Shown here piece by piece: positions 11,082 to 25,300 of a stretch of 64,000 bases of DNA (position 1 is its first letter; every line of letters starts with the position of its first letter). The DNA is from Dimorphilus gyrociliatus. Lineage: Eukaryota > Annelida > Polychaeta > Dinophilidae. The notes beneath the pieces were generated by a model. It was not told the DNA's origin and did no database searches. It saw only the letters and a program-made list of their open reading frames with translations. The translations under genes were made by a program, and so were the position numbers. The stretch covers positions 124,001 through 188,000 of the forward strand of contig CAJFCJ010000036.1 in NCBI GenBank assembly GCA_904063045.1, given 5' to 3'.

Positions 11082-12657
11082 ATGAAAAAGTATGGCTCAG
11101 AAATAGGGCCAAAGGCAAAAGATACTGATGGTGAAGAAAATCCGACTGAAACGTATTCACGAGAAGGAGAAAACAAAAAATTTGCGGTAATTGATCAATC
11201 GTTTGATTTCTCCCATAAATGTAACACAGAGAAAGAGAAAAATGATGTAATAGAAATTTTAAAAGAACACAATAATATAAAAACTATAGTATTGTCTCAA
11301 AACGGTAACTTGGAAATGTCATAGCGGATTTGTGCGACCAACTTGTCAAATCATCAAATACCCTTAAAGAAATACACTTAGAGAGTTGTAATCTAACTGA
11401 GAATGAATGTATACATCTTGGGAAAATGTTGGACAAATGTTCAAAACTGGAAGTAATAAATTTACATTGGAATAAAAGAATTAGAAATGGATTAGAAAAT
11501 ATATGCGATGGACTTGTTCAATCATCGCACACTTTAAAGTATATCAATTTTGGTAAATGTAATCTATCGTTGAATGATTGTAAACATATAGTAAATTTGT
11601 TGAATAAGTGCTATAAAATAGAACTTATTGATTTAAGCTGGAATCAAGAAATGAGAACTGGATTATCAGATATTTTTGACCATCTACTGCAATCGTCAGG
11701 GACTTTAAAACATATTAATCTATGTGGATGTAACCTGACTGAGAATCAATGTACTAGTATTGGAAATATTCTGAAAAATTACCAAATAGAAGTAATACAT
11801 TTAAGTTGGAATCAGGAAATGGGAAATGGATTATCAAAGATTTGCGATGGACTTTTCCAGTCGTCAAACACTTTGAAAGATATCTTCTTTGAGAGATGCA
11901 ATCTGACTGAGAGTCAATGTAAAAGTATTGCTAATATGCTTGAAAACTGTTCTAATTTAGAGACGTTAAATCTCAATTCAAATCAGTGTATGAAAAGTGG
12001 ATTATTAAAGATTCTGAATGGACTTTATAAATCTAGAAATTCTTTAAAATACATTAATTTTCAAAGCTGTAATCTAAATGAAAAAGACTGCAAAAATCTT
12101 GCAAAAATGATAAAGAATTGCTCTAATCTAGAAGTTGTATGTTTAAATAACAACAGTGAAGTGGAAAATGGATTATCCAAAGTTTGTGATGCACTTTCAC
12201 AATCATCAAATACATTAAAGCATTTGAAATTCGGAGGATGCAATCTGATTGTAGATATATCGGAAATTTATTGGAAAAGTGTTCAAACTTAGAAGCAATG
12301 GACTTATTCCTTAATATAAAGTTAGGAAGTGGACTATCTAAAATATGCGATGGACTTGTTCAATCGTCAAATACTTTAAAATATTTAAATTTTGGCTTTT
12401 GTAACCTGACTGAAAACAATTGTAAACATATTGGAAAAATGTTGGAAAATTGTTCAAAAATAGAAACTATAGTTCTAAGTAGCAATCGAGAAATGGGAAA
12501 TGGATTATCATATATTTGTGATGGATTGATTTCTTCATTAAACAATTTAAAAGAGATCCAAATACAAGATTGTGACCTTAATGCAAAACAACGTAAAGAT
12601 GTTCACGAGATGCTGAAACATTGTACCAAATTGAATGGAAAGCAAATGTCTCTTTAA
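11082..12657 (+). pseudogene. Frameshifted RNI-type LRR gene
   Basis: Three overlapping open segments (11082-11324, 11330-12292, 12238-12657) together encode about 520 residues of ribonuclease-inhibitor-type LRRs in a 57-residue double repeat (motifs GLSKICDGL, SSNTLK, CNLTE, GNMLENCS). It is the same repeat as the intact RING-LRR protein at 35200-36912, but the N-terminus here is short and charged with no RING. The first frame break, near 11315, looks like loss of one base. The second, near 12240-12250, looks like an 8-base loss between short CTGA repeats, since the expected CNLTESD reads CNL then out of frame. A 20-base 'intron' at the first break is too small to be credible. A recently inactivated gene is most likely; assembly error is possible. 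Confidence 0.75.
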
Positions 12658-12765
12658 TTGAGTAGGTTTTAATGAATTTTACTATGGAAATTTCTGTTAA
12701 TTATTAAATAAATAGTGTATTTTTTAAATAATTGATAAATAGTATACTTTGTATATAAGCATTGG

Positions 12766-15700
12766 TTACTTAATCAGATTTCTCTTACCGCTTTCTTTTA
12801 GTATCAATGCTGCAAATTTACCAAAAGCAAATATATCAACCTTGGCTTCAGTATTCTTTATATTTTCGTACTTTAAGTGATATAGAAAGTAAGTGCTGTT
12901 CTTTCCTATCTCTGTTACGTAAACATGATTTTTTAAATCTGCAACATTAGTATACAAGTTTTCTTTGTGCAGCATGCATAGACTTTCAGATATTTTTAAT
13001 ATACAACGAAAGTATTCCAACTGTTTAAAAAATTGAATATTTAGGTCAAGTTTTTTTGCAATAGTCATAGTAAAGATTTTCCTTTCGTAATTCATAATAG
13101 ATGTCACTAGGAATGAATGTTTGAATAAGAGTTTTTAGTGGATTTGAAGAGTGATATAAATAAAAATTATAGCTACTTTGTAACATTCTTCCTTCTATCA
13201 TTCTTTCTATGAAATTGTTTCTATTTGTTTGTTTAATTTTTCAAAAATTGATAATAGAAAGTTGAATGAATTCTAAAGAGAGAAAGTAGACATCATACGT
13301 ACTTCAGCAAGCGTTTCCTTGCCTTTGAAAAGTCCAGAATATTTTTTAATTCGTCAATTGTGTAAATATAAGGATTGGCTACTGGATTTATTGGAATAAT
13401 AATACCAACTACAATACTATAAAGAGTGTTATTTGCTTTAAAATTAGAGAAAACTGATACAAAAGCTGTTAAAGATAAGAAAATATGTAGAAAAGTATAA
13501 AAAATGAAAGAAGAAGGAGAAGAAAATAGACCTAAAATTGAAAATGGTGTCCAACAAATAACATTTGAAATTGAAAGAATGTAGATACTCCATGAAATAG
13601 ATCTTTTTGAAAGAGTATTCTTATCAATTCTCGTATTGGCCGACTGTTTAATAGTATAGAATACTCTAATGTATAGATATAGAATAAAAACACTGATTAG
13701 CAATAGAAATATTCCATAGATAATAAATGAATAAATCCATCCATCTGTTTTAGCATTTCCCATATAAATATTCAAGCAGATTGATGATTTAGAATAGAAA
13801 TTCTTTGAAAAATGTTTCAAGAGGAATATGGATTAATATGAAAAAGATGGAATGTAAAGTTTACCGGAAATAGTAATATTGGTAAACAGGCAATCGTTAG
13901 AGCCAAGAAAAAGAATACTGGACAAATAAATAGTCTATACTTTTTTGTAAAACTCTCTTTAAGCGGATTTAAAATCATTTCGTATCGTTCGCTTGAAATC
14001 GCCAATATATTTAAAGTCGAATAGACAAGTGAGAATGACATAACTACGCCCAAAGTTTTACAAATCATTCCGTGTCTCCATTTCTCTTCAATCTCTAAAT
14101 ATCTTTCATTTTCAAATAGAGCATCAACAATACATATTGAAAACAGGTAGATATTTGATAGTAAATCACTGGACAATAGGCCTAACCTATATAATCTGGA
14201 AGATTTTTTCTTTTTTGAAAATATAATAAGAAGAGCCAAAATATTTCCAATTAATCCAAAAATTGAAAATAGCCAAGCAAGTATTCTAACAAAGCGATTC
14301 GGAATGATATTATTGCATGTTATAAAAAATGAACGTTGCGGTCTACAAATCACATTCTTATCATAATAATATCTTGAAATAATACAGCAAATTTGAAAAT
14401 TTTCAGTAGAAATAATTCTTAAATTGATTAAATTCTTAAAAATATTTGATATAGATTTTAATGGAAAATTTGTCTTGTTTAGATATATGAATTTTAATTT
14501 AATTAATTTATTAAAAATATTATCTTCAACTGATTTTATTCTACTGTTTGAAATTATTAATAATTGTAAATTTTTGAAATTTTTCAATTCAATTTCTCTA
14601 AGAATTTCAATATTGCAGTAGGAAATATCTAAATTTAAAAGATTTACAGCATTAAATTTCTTTAAGCTGTTTAAAGTTGTAAATAGATTATTTGATAAAT
14701 TCAAATTTTGAAGTACTGATAAATTTTGTATTTTAGAAAAATTAAGGAATTTCAGTTGATTTTCTGTTAGAGAAAATGTTAATAAATTTGGTGGAATTTT
14801 ATTAAAATTTATCTCTTCAAGATAGAAATTTTTCTTTATTTTCAAAATGAAATTATTTCTTGAATTTGAAATTTCATTGAATGTAAAATTTCCTTCAAGT
14901 TCAATTTTTTTTATGTAATTTTTAAATTTTCCATTAAGATGAATGGCGGAAGCATTTTTATTTCTACATATCATTTCATATTGAATTATAAAAGTGCAGT
15001 TGTTAAACTCCTCTTCCATTGTAGAATCTTTTAAATTGCATAACATTTCATCAGAGTTCTCTTTGCAGTGAGAAACTCCATCGCATACTTTATGACTTGA
15101 GATATAATAGTCTTCTTTACGGCATTTAAAGAAACCTTTTCGGATGTAATCGCCTATGTAGATTTATTATATTTAGCAATCTTTCAAAATTGGTTAATGG
15201 ATATATTTCATTCCAGTTTTTGACAGATTAAAATGTTACATTTTTACATTTTTATAGCTAAGCTGGAACGAAATATTGCAGTGTAAGAGATGATTCAATC
15301 GTATACCGCAATTAATTTCGTCATCGCCGTGTAGACAATGACTTATTCCATCACAAATCTGCTCAACGTATATACAAGTACCCTCCAATTGACATTTATA
15401 CTGAGCTTTTAAGCATTTTCTACGCGGACTGGCACATTCCATATGATCCCTGAAAATTCAAGGAGAGTGAACGATAGCCCCAAACGATCAATTGAATATA
15501 TCTATACCGGATGTATGGAACATCCGGCCTATAGAGAAGATTTCCATAAGCATCAAAAACTAAGTAGCAAGTGCCCATTGAAACAAATTTACATATTTGA
15601 CTATACGATCGAGGTTTGCATTTCTCTTCATCGTTTGGCTGACGACAGTTTAAAATGCTATTACATTTGAATAGTAAAGATTTACATAGGCCGTCACAAG

Positions 15701-18700
15701 CAAATTGCATTCGAGTATTGCAATCTTGAAAATAATAAATTCAAAGAAAGAGTATAAAATAAAACTTTGTAAAACACTTTTCTCATATTGCTGTTTAATT
15801 GCATTCTGGTTTTTACAAATTTCGTCTGTTCTATCAAAACAGTTGGGCGAACCATCGCAAATATTTTTTTCATTTATGCATTGTTTGTTCTTACACATGG
15901 CTCTATTTTATTAAAGTTAAAATTTTTAATTCTACTGCAAAATTAACCTACTGGAAAAAAATATACCCTGTAACAGTGTCGCACGACTCTCTATCTGTAA
16001 AGACGATTTCATTTTGATTCCGAATGGTTTATTTAATTGAATCCTACCGCAAAACTTCTCATCCGAACTATCCGTACAATCGCTGTGAAAATCACAGAGA
16101 AGAGAATATCTAATTCTTTCTCTCTTATTAAAACATAAGAATTGATAACTTGAATCTTCGCTGTCTTCATCACAATCAATTTCATCTTCATTACTTAAAC
16201 AATCGTTTTCGCCATCGCACAAATATATAGAATTGATGCATACTTGACTAATTTTACAATAGAATCCATTGATTGGACAAAGTGTATTTGATTCTTGAAT
16301 TGGTTGGAGTAAATTACTATGATTTACTGAAAGATTTAGACAGGAAATATATTGAATTTGTTTAAAAATCACTAAACAAACAATGAATTTTCTGACATAA
16401 TAGAAAATCATTTTTTGCATTATCAGGTTTATTCTTTATTTGTGATTGTTTCGGATTTCTTTTTTAATAGAGAGAAGTGTTTATTTATTTTAAATCTTGG
16501 CTATTTTCATCAGATACCTTTGAAGGATAAAGGATAGAACTTTTGTATACAGTCTATCTGACATATAGTCATAAGCCAACTCTTTAAAACTATCAAATCC
16601 TTTGGCAAAACAATCGTCGCTGATGAAAAATTGAAAAGCATTTTCGTATAAATAATAAGAAGTTGGAAACAGTTCCACTAAATAGTTGCTGCTAGTCAAC
16701 ATTTTTGGAATTCCTTTTACAAGTTTTGTTTTAGTTTCTGAAAAGAAAAAATGATATAAAATGCTAAAACAAAGAAGAGAAAGTGTTTAAAACTACTTGT
16801 TAAAATTTCAATACTACCAGTTTTAGCTTGTTTTGCATGATATATTTTATAAAGTAAAAGGTAGGTTAATAAATATATTTGATTTTTTGTTGGTAAATCT
16901 GATAGTGTAAGATTTAAACTTTTACACTTTCTCTCCATCTCATCAACGCCTATAGGCTTATCCAATATGTATATATAATAGCATACACTTTCAAAGTAGA
17001 CCGAGTTGTTATCAATACAAGGAACGCCTAGAAAATTATGGAATAAATTGGAATTGGAATTGCAGTTAGTTTAGTTTTTCTACTTTTATTTGTGCATTTA
17101 ATTTCTAATAGTTCTGTAAATTTTTTCAATACTCTGTAGAGTTTGTTATACTGCAAATTATAATATTAAAAGTATAATATCTAGTAGTAGTATAAATGCC
17201 TTTTATCGTCAGCTTTGCAGTTTTCAATATCTGTTTCGTTAATTTCACAATCTATCTTTGAAATAAAGAGGTTATTCCTATACGGATTATAATGCATGAA
17301 ATTTGATGGAATCTTTAATTGTCCATATTTGAATTGATATCTTTTACAAATAAGCTGAATTTCTGGACTTTTTAATACTTCAATAAAGAAATTTATACCA
17401 TTTTTATAATAGAAAACATTTCCAAATATTTCTCCATTAGAATTTGATTCAATTCTTTCAAAAGTGAACTTGTTTCCTATTAAAAATTACAAGAAAAGTC
17501 TATTAATTCAACAATTGGTATCTTTGACTTTTGTCTAAATTAAATATAAGTAATAATCTACTTGGATAGCCTATTTTCTTCCTGCAAATGATTCTACTAA
17601 GGGAAAAACTTTGTCCACTTTTAACTCTCTTAAAGTAGCAATTCTTTACAGCGTAATTTTTTATTGAACAACCAGAAAGAAGGGGAAAATGTCTCTGAAA
17701 GTATAGGAAAGATGAATCATTAAAAGTTTATATTTCCTACTGTAGCCTTTCTCTCTCTCTCTCTCTCTCTCTTCATTTACATTGCCAAATGGGTTTACGA
17801 TTGATAAATTTGGTCCTGTATCCATATTTTGAGCTGAGCAGGTTAGCATTGAAAATTTTGTTTCTACCGCTCTAGTTTCGCCTAGAAGGGGAAAGAAGCC
17901 GTATATTTTTGATTTTATCCATACTTTGCAGAATCTCATGCTTCTTTCGCCGAAACGAGATAAAGAATCTGAAATTATCTTTTCTTCTGGTATAAACAGA
18001 CTAAAGTCTAAAGAAAACAGCAATTTCTTAGTTGGATTCTGAAGAAAACTGATATTGGTACAGACCATTCAACTGTTGGTAGGAACAGACGAAATTTTTG
18101 ACGTTATTCCTTTTACTTTCAATTTGAACAATTAAATCGGAATTACTTCTATTTGAATGATGATGAACATTGGCAAAGTATTTCTCTTCGTAATTGAATT
18201 CTTCTTCAACAAAATGTTGGTACTTTGTGCAAAGTTCTTTTGTATCTCCACCTAAAATAGGATAAATTTTACCTTTCCATTGAAGAAACAACTTAAAAGC
18301 GTTATTCGTAATAGATTGAAGAAAGATGTCTATAGTGATTCAGATAGTAATTATAATTATTAAATATACAAAATATGTTTACAAGATGAATTTCGTTTAA
18401 AGCAGATTATATGAATTCTCTCGTGGACTTTTATCTTTTCAATTTTGCTAGAAATGTTAAGAAAAGATTGGAAAAAGTGTATATTTATCAAATTTTCATT
18501 CAATCATTTTAAGATATTACTATTCACAACACGGATTTGTTGATAAGATTACCACTGATTTCATTTGAATATTACTTAAAATGTATTCAATTTTAGCATG
18601 ATCAGTGTTAAATGTTGTCCAATTTTTGCATAATAACAGTTTTGTCTCTCTAAACCATTTGTAAATGGTATAATTAATTTGCAGGGCGTATTCATTTCCT

Positions 18701-18834
18701 TCCAATGAAATAGAAATCTCGCCCTTTGAATAAATCTCAGAATTTTCAATAAGAGAATAATTAAATGGGAAACAGTGAAAATCCAGAAAGAAAGTATGGA
18801 AAATTACAAGATATAATAGACATTTTGATAACAT
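12766..18834 (-). CDS. Mosaic receptor B: SRCR-like/CTLD/LDLa/LRR/7TM with kinase-like tail
   Basis: Signal peptide (MLSKCLLYLVIF) at 18834; the first exon ends NPCCE plus two bases, the same phase as in receptors C and D. SRCR-like exons run to about 17.2 kb (the clearest shows IQLICKRYQFKYG and DIENC). CTLD remnant about 16.97-16.49 kb. Six LDLa modules 16.3-15.05 kb. LRRs and hinge 15.0-14.3 kb. 7TM in two exons, 14.3-13.8 and 13.8-13.3 kb, with SERY after TM3 and NPYIY in TM7. After an intron of about 82 bp the tail reads NNFIERMIEGRML and continues into one exon (13128-12766). That exon carries the whole kinase-like C-lobe: helix E ending CMLHKEN, a catalytic-loop position reading NVADLKNHVYV without HRD, no DFG, then VDIFAFGKFAALIL as helix F. 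The tail is split into more exons in the paralogues, so introns were lost here or gained there. The hydrophobic start near 16420 is probably intronic. Confidence 0.75.
17749..17773. repeat. (CT)n microsatellite in an intron of receptor B
   Basis: About 12 CT units, reading GA on the coding strand. They sit directly after a GTAAATG donor that follows the SRCR-like exon ending NPFGN, so they are most likely intronic although the frame stays open. Confidence 0.7.
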
Positions 18835-19339
18835 GTTCCTTTTTGTTGAAACTTGGAAAGAAAATTTGTTTAAAGGAAAAAAGAAATCAAATAAAATATC
18901 TATTTCAACGATATGAAAGTCAACTCTTTTAATTAATTTTTTACCTTTAAATCCGAACGAAATTTCGTCGATTGCGATGATTAAACTGGAAAATAAAAGG
19001 ATTGAACTTTAGGATAAGAATCCAAAATTTCAAATAGGTTTACTAACTTGTTAAGTCTTAAGTCTAGGGTTGAAGTCCAAAATTTGGAACATTTTATACA
19101 GCATCCTATATATATATATATTGGATATTGACTTTATCAATTAGAAAAGATGAATACGAAACAGAAACATAACACTTTTGACATTTTGTTAAAAGTATGA
19201 TAAGGAATTCAAGTAATTTCAGCATGATATCATCCTTTTAAAACCGCAACTTGTGACTATTCAGCCAGATAAAATCCTTTAAAATACGTTTTTTTCGATT
19301 TTTTTCTATATAGTCCATTTCCAACTGAATATAGTTTTC
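18835..19339. promoter_or_regulatory. Shared head-to-head promoter interval
   Basis: About 500 bp separate the start codons of receptor B (leftward) and receptor C (rightward), so both promoters must lie here. A (TA)n run at about 19109-19121 could act as a TATA-like element. I see no open frame and cannot place start sites. Confidence 0.45.
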
Positions 19340-22300
19340 ATGATGAATAAAACATATCTTTTTTTTCTCTCTTTGAATTTCCTCTGTTTATGCATAACAA
19401 CAAAATCAGCCATGGTAGCAACTACTTATGAAATGTCTATACAAGATTCAAGAGATGAAAAGGTGTACGTTGAAGGAATTTTAAAAGGAAAGATGTTGAT
19501 GGAAGATAATTGGTTGATTGTGAAATATGAAATATATACAACTCAGCAAAATAATCTCCTGTGTGAGAAAATGGGCTACGAATCCATTCATTCAGTAGCC
19601 TTGCCCTGTAAATTGGACACTCTACAATCGGAAGCCATTGAAATATCACTAAAAACCGGAAGTTGTTGTAATTTGTAAGTAAAACTAGATGAATTTTTAA
19701 TAGTTTTCAATCGAAAATGGACATTTTTCTTATTTTTTTCTTTTTTTCAAAAAAGTTCAAAAGTTGAATATCATTCAGACAAAGCATTTTGTATTAAATG
19801 CTTCAAGAAACAGAGCCAATGTAAGAATATCATTCTATTATCGTTATTTTGAATGATTCAATTACCAGTTCATTGTATTTATACCATTCAGTTATTTTTG
19901 CTGTATTTACACAAAAAATGTATCGATTATTTTATAAAAATGATGATAGTTTTTATAAAATAATTGGCAACAGAATGCAAAATAGAGAACACTGCAAAAG
20001 ATCAGAGTTTTTTCTTAATGAATTTGAAAGAAATGTTACAAATTTCGTTAAAATGGGAGAATATTTTACAGATAAGTTAAAAGAAGATGAAAGTCATTCA
20101 AGATGTACTTTTCAATATTTAAAAGGTTCAAATAAGAGAATTAATAAAAGTTTTTTAATTAAAAAGTTCAATTATGCTCTAATTCAATCGCTAAACTTAA
20201 ACATTAAGAATGTTGAATTAGAGTTAGAAAAAAAAGTCAAATAAAGAAATGATAAAAGAAAAACTAATTTATGTTCAACTTTTTAGATGTTACAGTTGAC
20301 TATCTATGGAAAAATGAATCTAGAACATATTCATATATTAATAAATACAAAACATATTCAAATTATTTCTTTATTTCCAAAACACTTGGAGTTTCTCCTC
20401 CCTTCTTTTTTAATATAAAACGATATTCCCTTCTGTGTGTAAAGCTCTGTTGGTATATTCAATCTATTGCGGATGAGCACAGTTGCTTCAAATATTATAT
20501 TCAAAACAATGTAAAAGAAGCTTTTTTTTTACCGTGTGGGAGAGAACGTGACATTATTTTGGCTTTTTTTTTATTAAAAGCCTAACGCAATAATTAGCCA
20601 AAGTGGTCTTCCCTAATTCGGATTTATCTAAAACGTCCCTACATTGGCGAAAACTTTTGAATAGTCTTTAAGACGTTTTCTCCCAACTCCCTTCGTTTCT
20701 AAATATAAAATCAAAAACATTGTTTTCAGGAAGCATCGGCAATGGTTTGCGAAATGGATAGGGGTAAGTCTGTCAAAGTTGTTCGACACTGTCATCATAT
20801 GGCCGCCAAGGAGAGAGTTGCAGTTGTTGAACCAAGATGCCAAAAGTTGAATAAGACAAGTCAGTTAAGAGGATAAATCCTCTTTATATGACAAAAAAAC
20901 AAAATGATTAATATACCTCTTAAAAATCCATTTTAGAAGGTCTAACCTACAGACTTTTTTACAATAGAAGCCTTATTTTGCTACCAAATAGAGAGAACTC
21001 CTTTGAAGAATTCACCGGGCGTTTTCAAATAGTAAATGAGAAAAAGTGGATAGATTTCGACGATATATTTCTACAGGAACACAAGACTATATGCAAATCA
21101 TTTGATTTTAAATATGAATATTTGACTGGAAAATTTAATTCTATAGAATTTAACGATAGAAGAAGTTATTTGCATTGCGGTAAAACTATCAAAACATTAA
21201 GGGATTGCAGATTAAAATTCTATAAAAGTGCTGGGTAATTTAACATAATTTCAATATGAATAAATTAATAAATGTAAAAGAAAGATAATGAATTTTGATG
21301 CTAATTATTTCTTCAAAGATAGATATTCGTACAAAACTGCTCCACTTTTGAAATGTTCAAAGAATTTGATAATAGGTTTGGAACCAAATCATAAAGTGTA
21401 AATCTAATAGAAAATGATTTGAAACTAGATCCTCTATGCAAGGGAAAACTATCCTTTAACATAGATAGCGTCTGTTATAGTGGTTTTGTTGAAAGTAAGA
21501 AGGTATCAATAACAGAAATGGAAGAGAGATGTAGAAAGGAAAATTCGACATTAGCAGATTTCCCGGGAGGAAATATTGAAACCATGATGATATTGAAATC
21601 GTTTATCTTTTCATTTTTAACAAATAAATCCAAATTTCATCGCCTCTTTCATCTGTTTTACAGTTAAGTTCAAATTATATGTCATTCAAAATTCTATTAT
21701 AAAAAATGCAAAATAAACTTTCCTCTGTTTTTTAAAATTTAGAATTAAAAACTTTAACTAAAAATGAACAAAATATTTTCGTTACACCTTCAAACATGCC
21801 TTTTTCATTTATTTCAAGATTACAAATAGAGGAGAAATTGGTAAATTTTTCAATTTCATTTTGAACATTTTCCGTTCAATTCAAAAATAATTTGTACGTA
21901 AAATATATGTTTATCGTTTTTCTTAGCATCATGAAATTGATTCTGAAAAGAGATTATTCGATACAGACAATTTGATGGAGTTAAGTAAAATAATTCAAAA
22001 TTTAGAAAATTCTTTTGGAGATTGCGTTCAATTGAGTTATGTTAGTACTGTATACTTCAAAAAAGTCATTGTATTTTCATTCTGTAATACATTATAGTTG
22101 GTTGAAAGTTCATACACTTTCACTAGAATGATTAGAGGTATATACTTTGATAAAAGATCGACGTTTAAAATTCGTTTTAGACCTAATTGTCCTTCTCTTT
22201 TAGGTATTCATCTCTCAAATATTGATTGCTCCACAGGAAAAGCTAGATATTACTTCTGTCAGAAAATTTTATGTTGGCTTTTTTTAATTTTGGATGCAGA

Positions 22301-25300
22301 ACGAAACGTCCTCAATTTTACCCCAAACCTAACGTAACTCCCTCAGGGACGTTTTGTTCTAGTATCTCTTTAATTTCTTTGCAAATTACACTTAAAGCTA
22401 ATATGTTGCTATGAAATACAGATTCAGATTATCCTTCTCTTATCAGTTTGAGCACAAGCACTACAGCTCCATTTCAAAATAATACATATTTTTGTCAAAA
22501 AAGTGAAACTTACATAAATATTATATACGTTTGTGACAGGTATCCGGACTGTCCCCTTTCCGAAGACGAAGGTGGCCATTGCCAATATAGTGGGAAGGAA
22601 AAATTCCACTGTTTGCTTGAAAATTTCAGTGTATCTTATAAATTGCTGTGTAATTTTGTCAATGATTGTCCTGATGAATCTGATGAGAAATTTTGTGGTA
22701 AATCAAATTATATTCTCATTACAAAAACAATAAAAACGTTTTTATTCCCATAGAAAGAGCATCCTGTGAAACAAAGGAAAGGCATGTATATTTCTTTTCA
22801 TATTCATTATTACGCTAAAGACTAATTAAGCATCTTCGGAAATTATCTGATACTTTTGTATATAATAGTGCATGCAATAACAAACAATGCATTCAAACAA
22901 ACTACGTTTGCAATAACAACAAGAATTGCTTTGATTCAAGTGATGAAATATGCAATAACGTAAACGCTATTCATACTAAATTTAAAAAACGTAAAAATCA
23001 AAAACACTATTCAAATATTGATATTTTAAAATATTGATTTTAAAAATAAGACTGCCGACTTTCAACACAAGTTCCATGTCAGAAATCATGTATAACAAAG
23101 CAAAAAAAATGTAATCTCAGACCTGATTGTCCAAAGGGAGAAGATGAAGACACCTACCAATGTGAAAATTTCCTTTATCCTAATAGAAAACAATTATTTA
23201 ATAACTACAAATGCCAGCTTCAGTTTGACTCATTGGGAATCCTTTTAACAAATCCACAATTTCCCCATTATGATCTAATCAAATGCAATAAAACTACATG
23301 CCAACCAGGACAGTTCTTATGTACATTTTATAAATTTTGCATATCAATTGAACAAGTTTGCGATGGAATTAATCATTGCATTCATAATGAAGATGAAATG
23401 ATTTGTGGTAAGATCATAGATGACAACACAAAATATCTTTCTCATACCTTTCCCAGCATTAACAATATCTTTAAATTTATCGATTTCTATTACGACAAAT
23501 GTTTCATGGGGAGCATAAATTTTCATTAAACATGAATTTTTCTAGATGAAATCTACACAAAAGGATTCTTTAAATGCAGAAATGAAACAAAAGCAATTTT
23601 ACCCAGCAAAGTCTGTGATGGAATAGTAAACTGTTTCTATGGAAGTGATGAACTCTCCTGCAACCAAATCAACGTATCTAACTATTCTTTTTGCCGAACT
23701 ACTTTAGCAACAGAAATGTTCTGTCAAATGCAAATAAAAAACAAAAGAATTTCAGACAACCAAACTTTTCACATAGCAAATGTTCCACATATTAAAAAAC
23801 TTCAAATTTATGGATTGATGAATTTAAAAGTGAGTGAAAAACAGTTTCAGATTACTTCTTTGTCCATAGAAGACAATTTTCAAAGGAATATCTTTGTTCA
23901 TTTACAATTCTTTCCCAATCTGCTGGCTTTGACTTTAAAATCAAACAAACTAACATTTAGAAACGATTTCAGTAGAACATTACTTCTACTTCAATATCTC
24001 GATCTTTCCAGTAACAGATTTACAAACTTTTCTATCTTGGAGAAATTTCAAAGTCACGATTTGAGATATTTGGATTTTTCAAACAATCCACTTCAAAATT
24101 TCAATCATAACATGAAACATTTTCGGAAATTAAACATTTTGAAAATAACAAATTGTTATATTTCAAATATTCAACCAGTTTTCTTTAAATATTTCACCAA
24201 ACTGGAAAGGTTATACTTGAATGGAACTGAATTTCCTTCAAAGCAAAGTATGACGATTGTTCGACAGCTGCATCGAATAAAGATGATCTTTAACGAATTC
24301 TACAAACTGTGCTGTTTAACCTGGAAATTGTTTGGCAATCACATCATTTGTAAACCGTCTACATCATTGTACAACACTTGTTCTAGTCTCCTCAGTAGTT
24401 TGCCTATTCGTCTCTTGTATTGGATCAATGGACTTTTTGGGTTAATTGGAAATGTGTTTTCAATATTTCTGCTGTTCAAGTCGAAGAGTCAATCGACTGC
24501 ATTTAGATTATCATTAATTTTAAGTGATAGTCTTACATCACTGTATGTTGTTACAATAGCCATTGCAGACGCCTACTTTAAAGATAAATATTTGGAAAAT
24601 GATGAAAGATGGCGAAATAGTGTGCTTTGTCAAATTATTGGAACAAGCATGTCATTTTCCCTACTCTTGTCCACCCTGAGTTTGTTTCTTTTGACATTTG
24701 AGCGGTTCCAAGCAATAGTTGTGCCTTTTTCTTCATTGAAAATTCAACATTATAAAAGAGTGATCATTCCAATTTCATTTCTATTGTCGAGTATTTTGGC
24801 AACACTTCCATTTGGTTTTTATAAAGTATAAGTAAAAAACAGACATTCCTTTGACTGTAAAATGAAAATGAATGTTTCAGAATTTTCACAGAAAATCTCC
24901 AATTTGCTTTAATTTGCATATAACAAGTGAGAAAAGCGCAGGTTGGCTGTATTCATTTTTCGTTTTCGGTATTTTACTGTTTGTGTTGAGCGCCACAATT
25001 AGCGTTCTTTATATGATGATTGTGAAAACTGTCAAAAAGTCTTTTGTAAGGTTTAATAAGAGTAAAAGGGATAAGGATAAATTGGATAAGGTCATGAAGA
25101 CTGTATTTTTGATAATAATGACAAACTTGATATGTTGGTTTCCAATTTCACTTCTCGGTTTGTAGAATATTCATCATTGAAAATGCTAAAGCGTCACATT
25201 TTGAACAGGAATTTTGTCAGTCTTTGTCGAAATCCACATCAGTAGGAATATCTATTCAGTTATTGTTGCTGTGTTTCTGCCAATAAATGCTCTTCTCAAT

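Noticed and set aside
11300-11328. Tiny 20-bp intron rescuing the first frame break of the LRR gene
   Set aside because: Far below the smallest credible intron here (about 46 bp), and the expected repeat residues are restored more simply by a one-base loss.
15932-16420. Signal-peptide-like start (MIFYYVRKFIVCLVIF...) of a separate LDLa receptor gene
   Set aside because: The paralogues have an intron ending at this point; the hydrophobic stretch fits a polypyrimidine tract read in frame. A true alternative promoter cannot be excluded without RNA.
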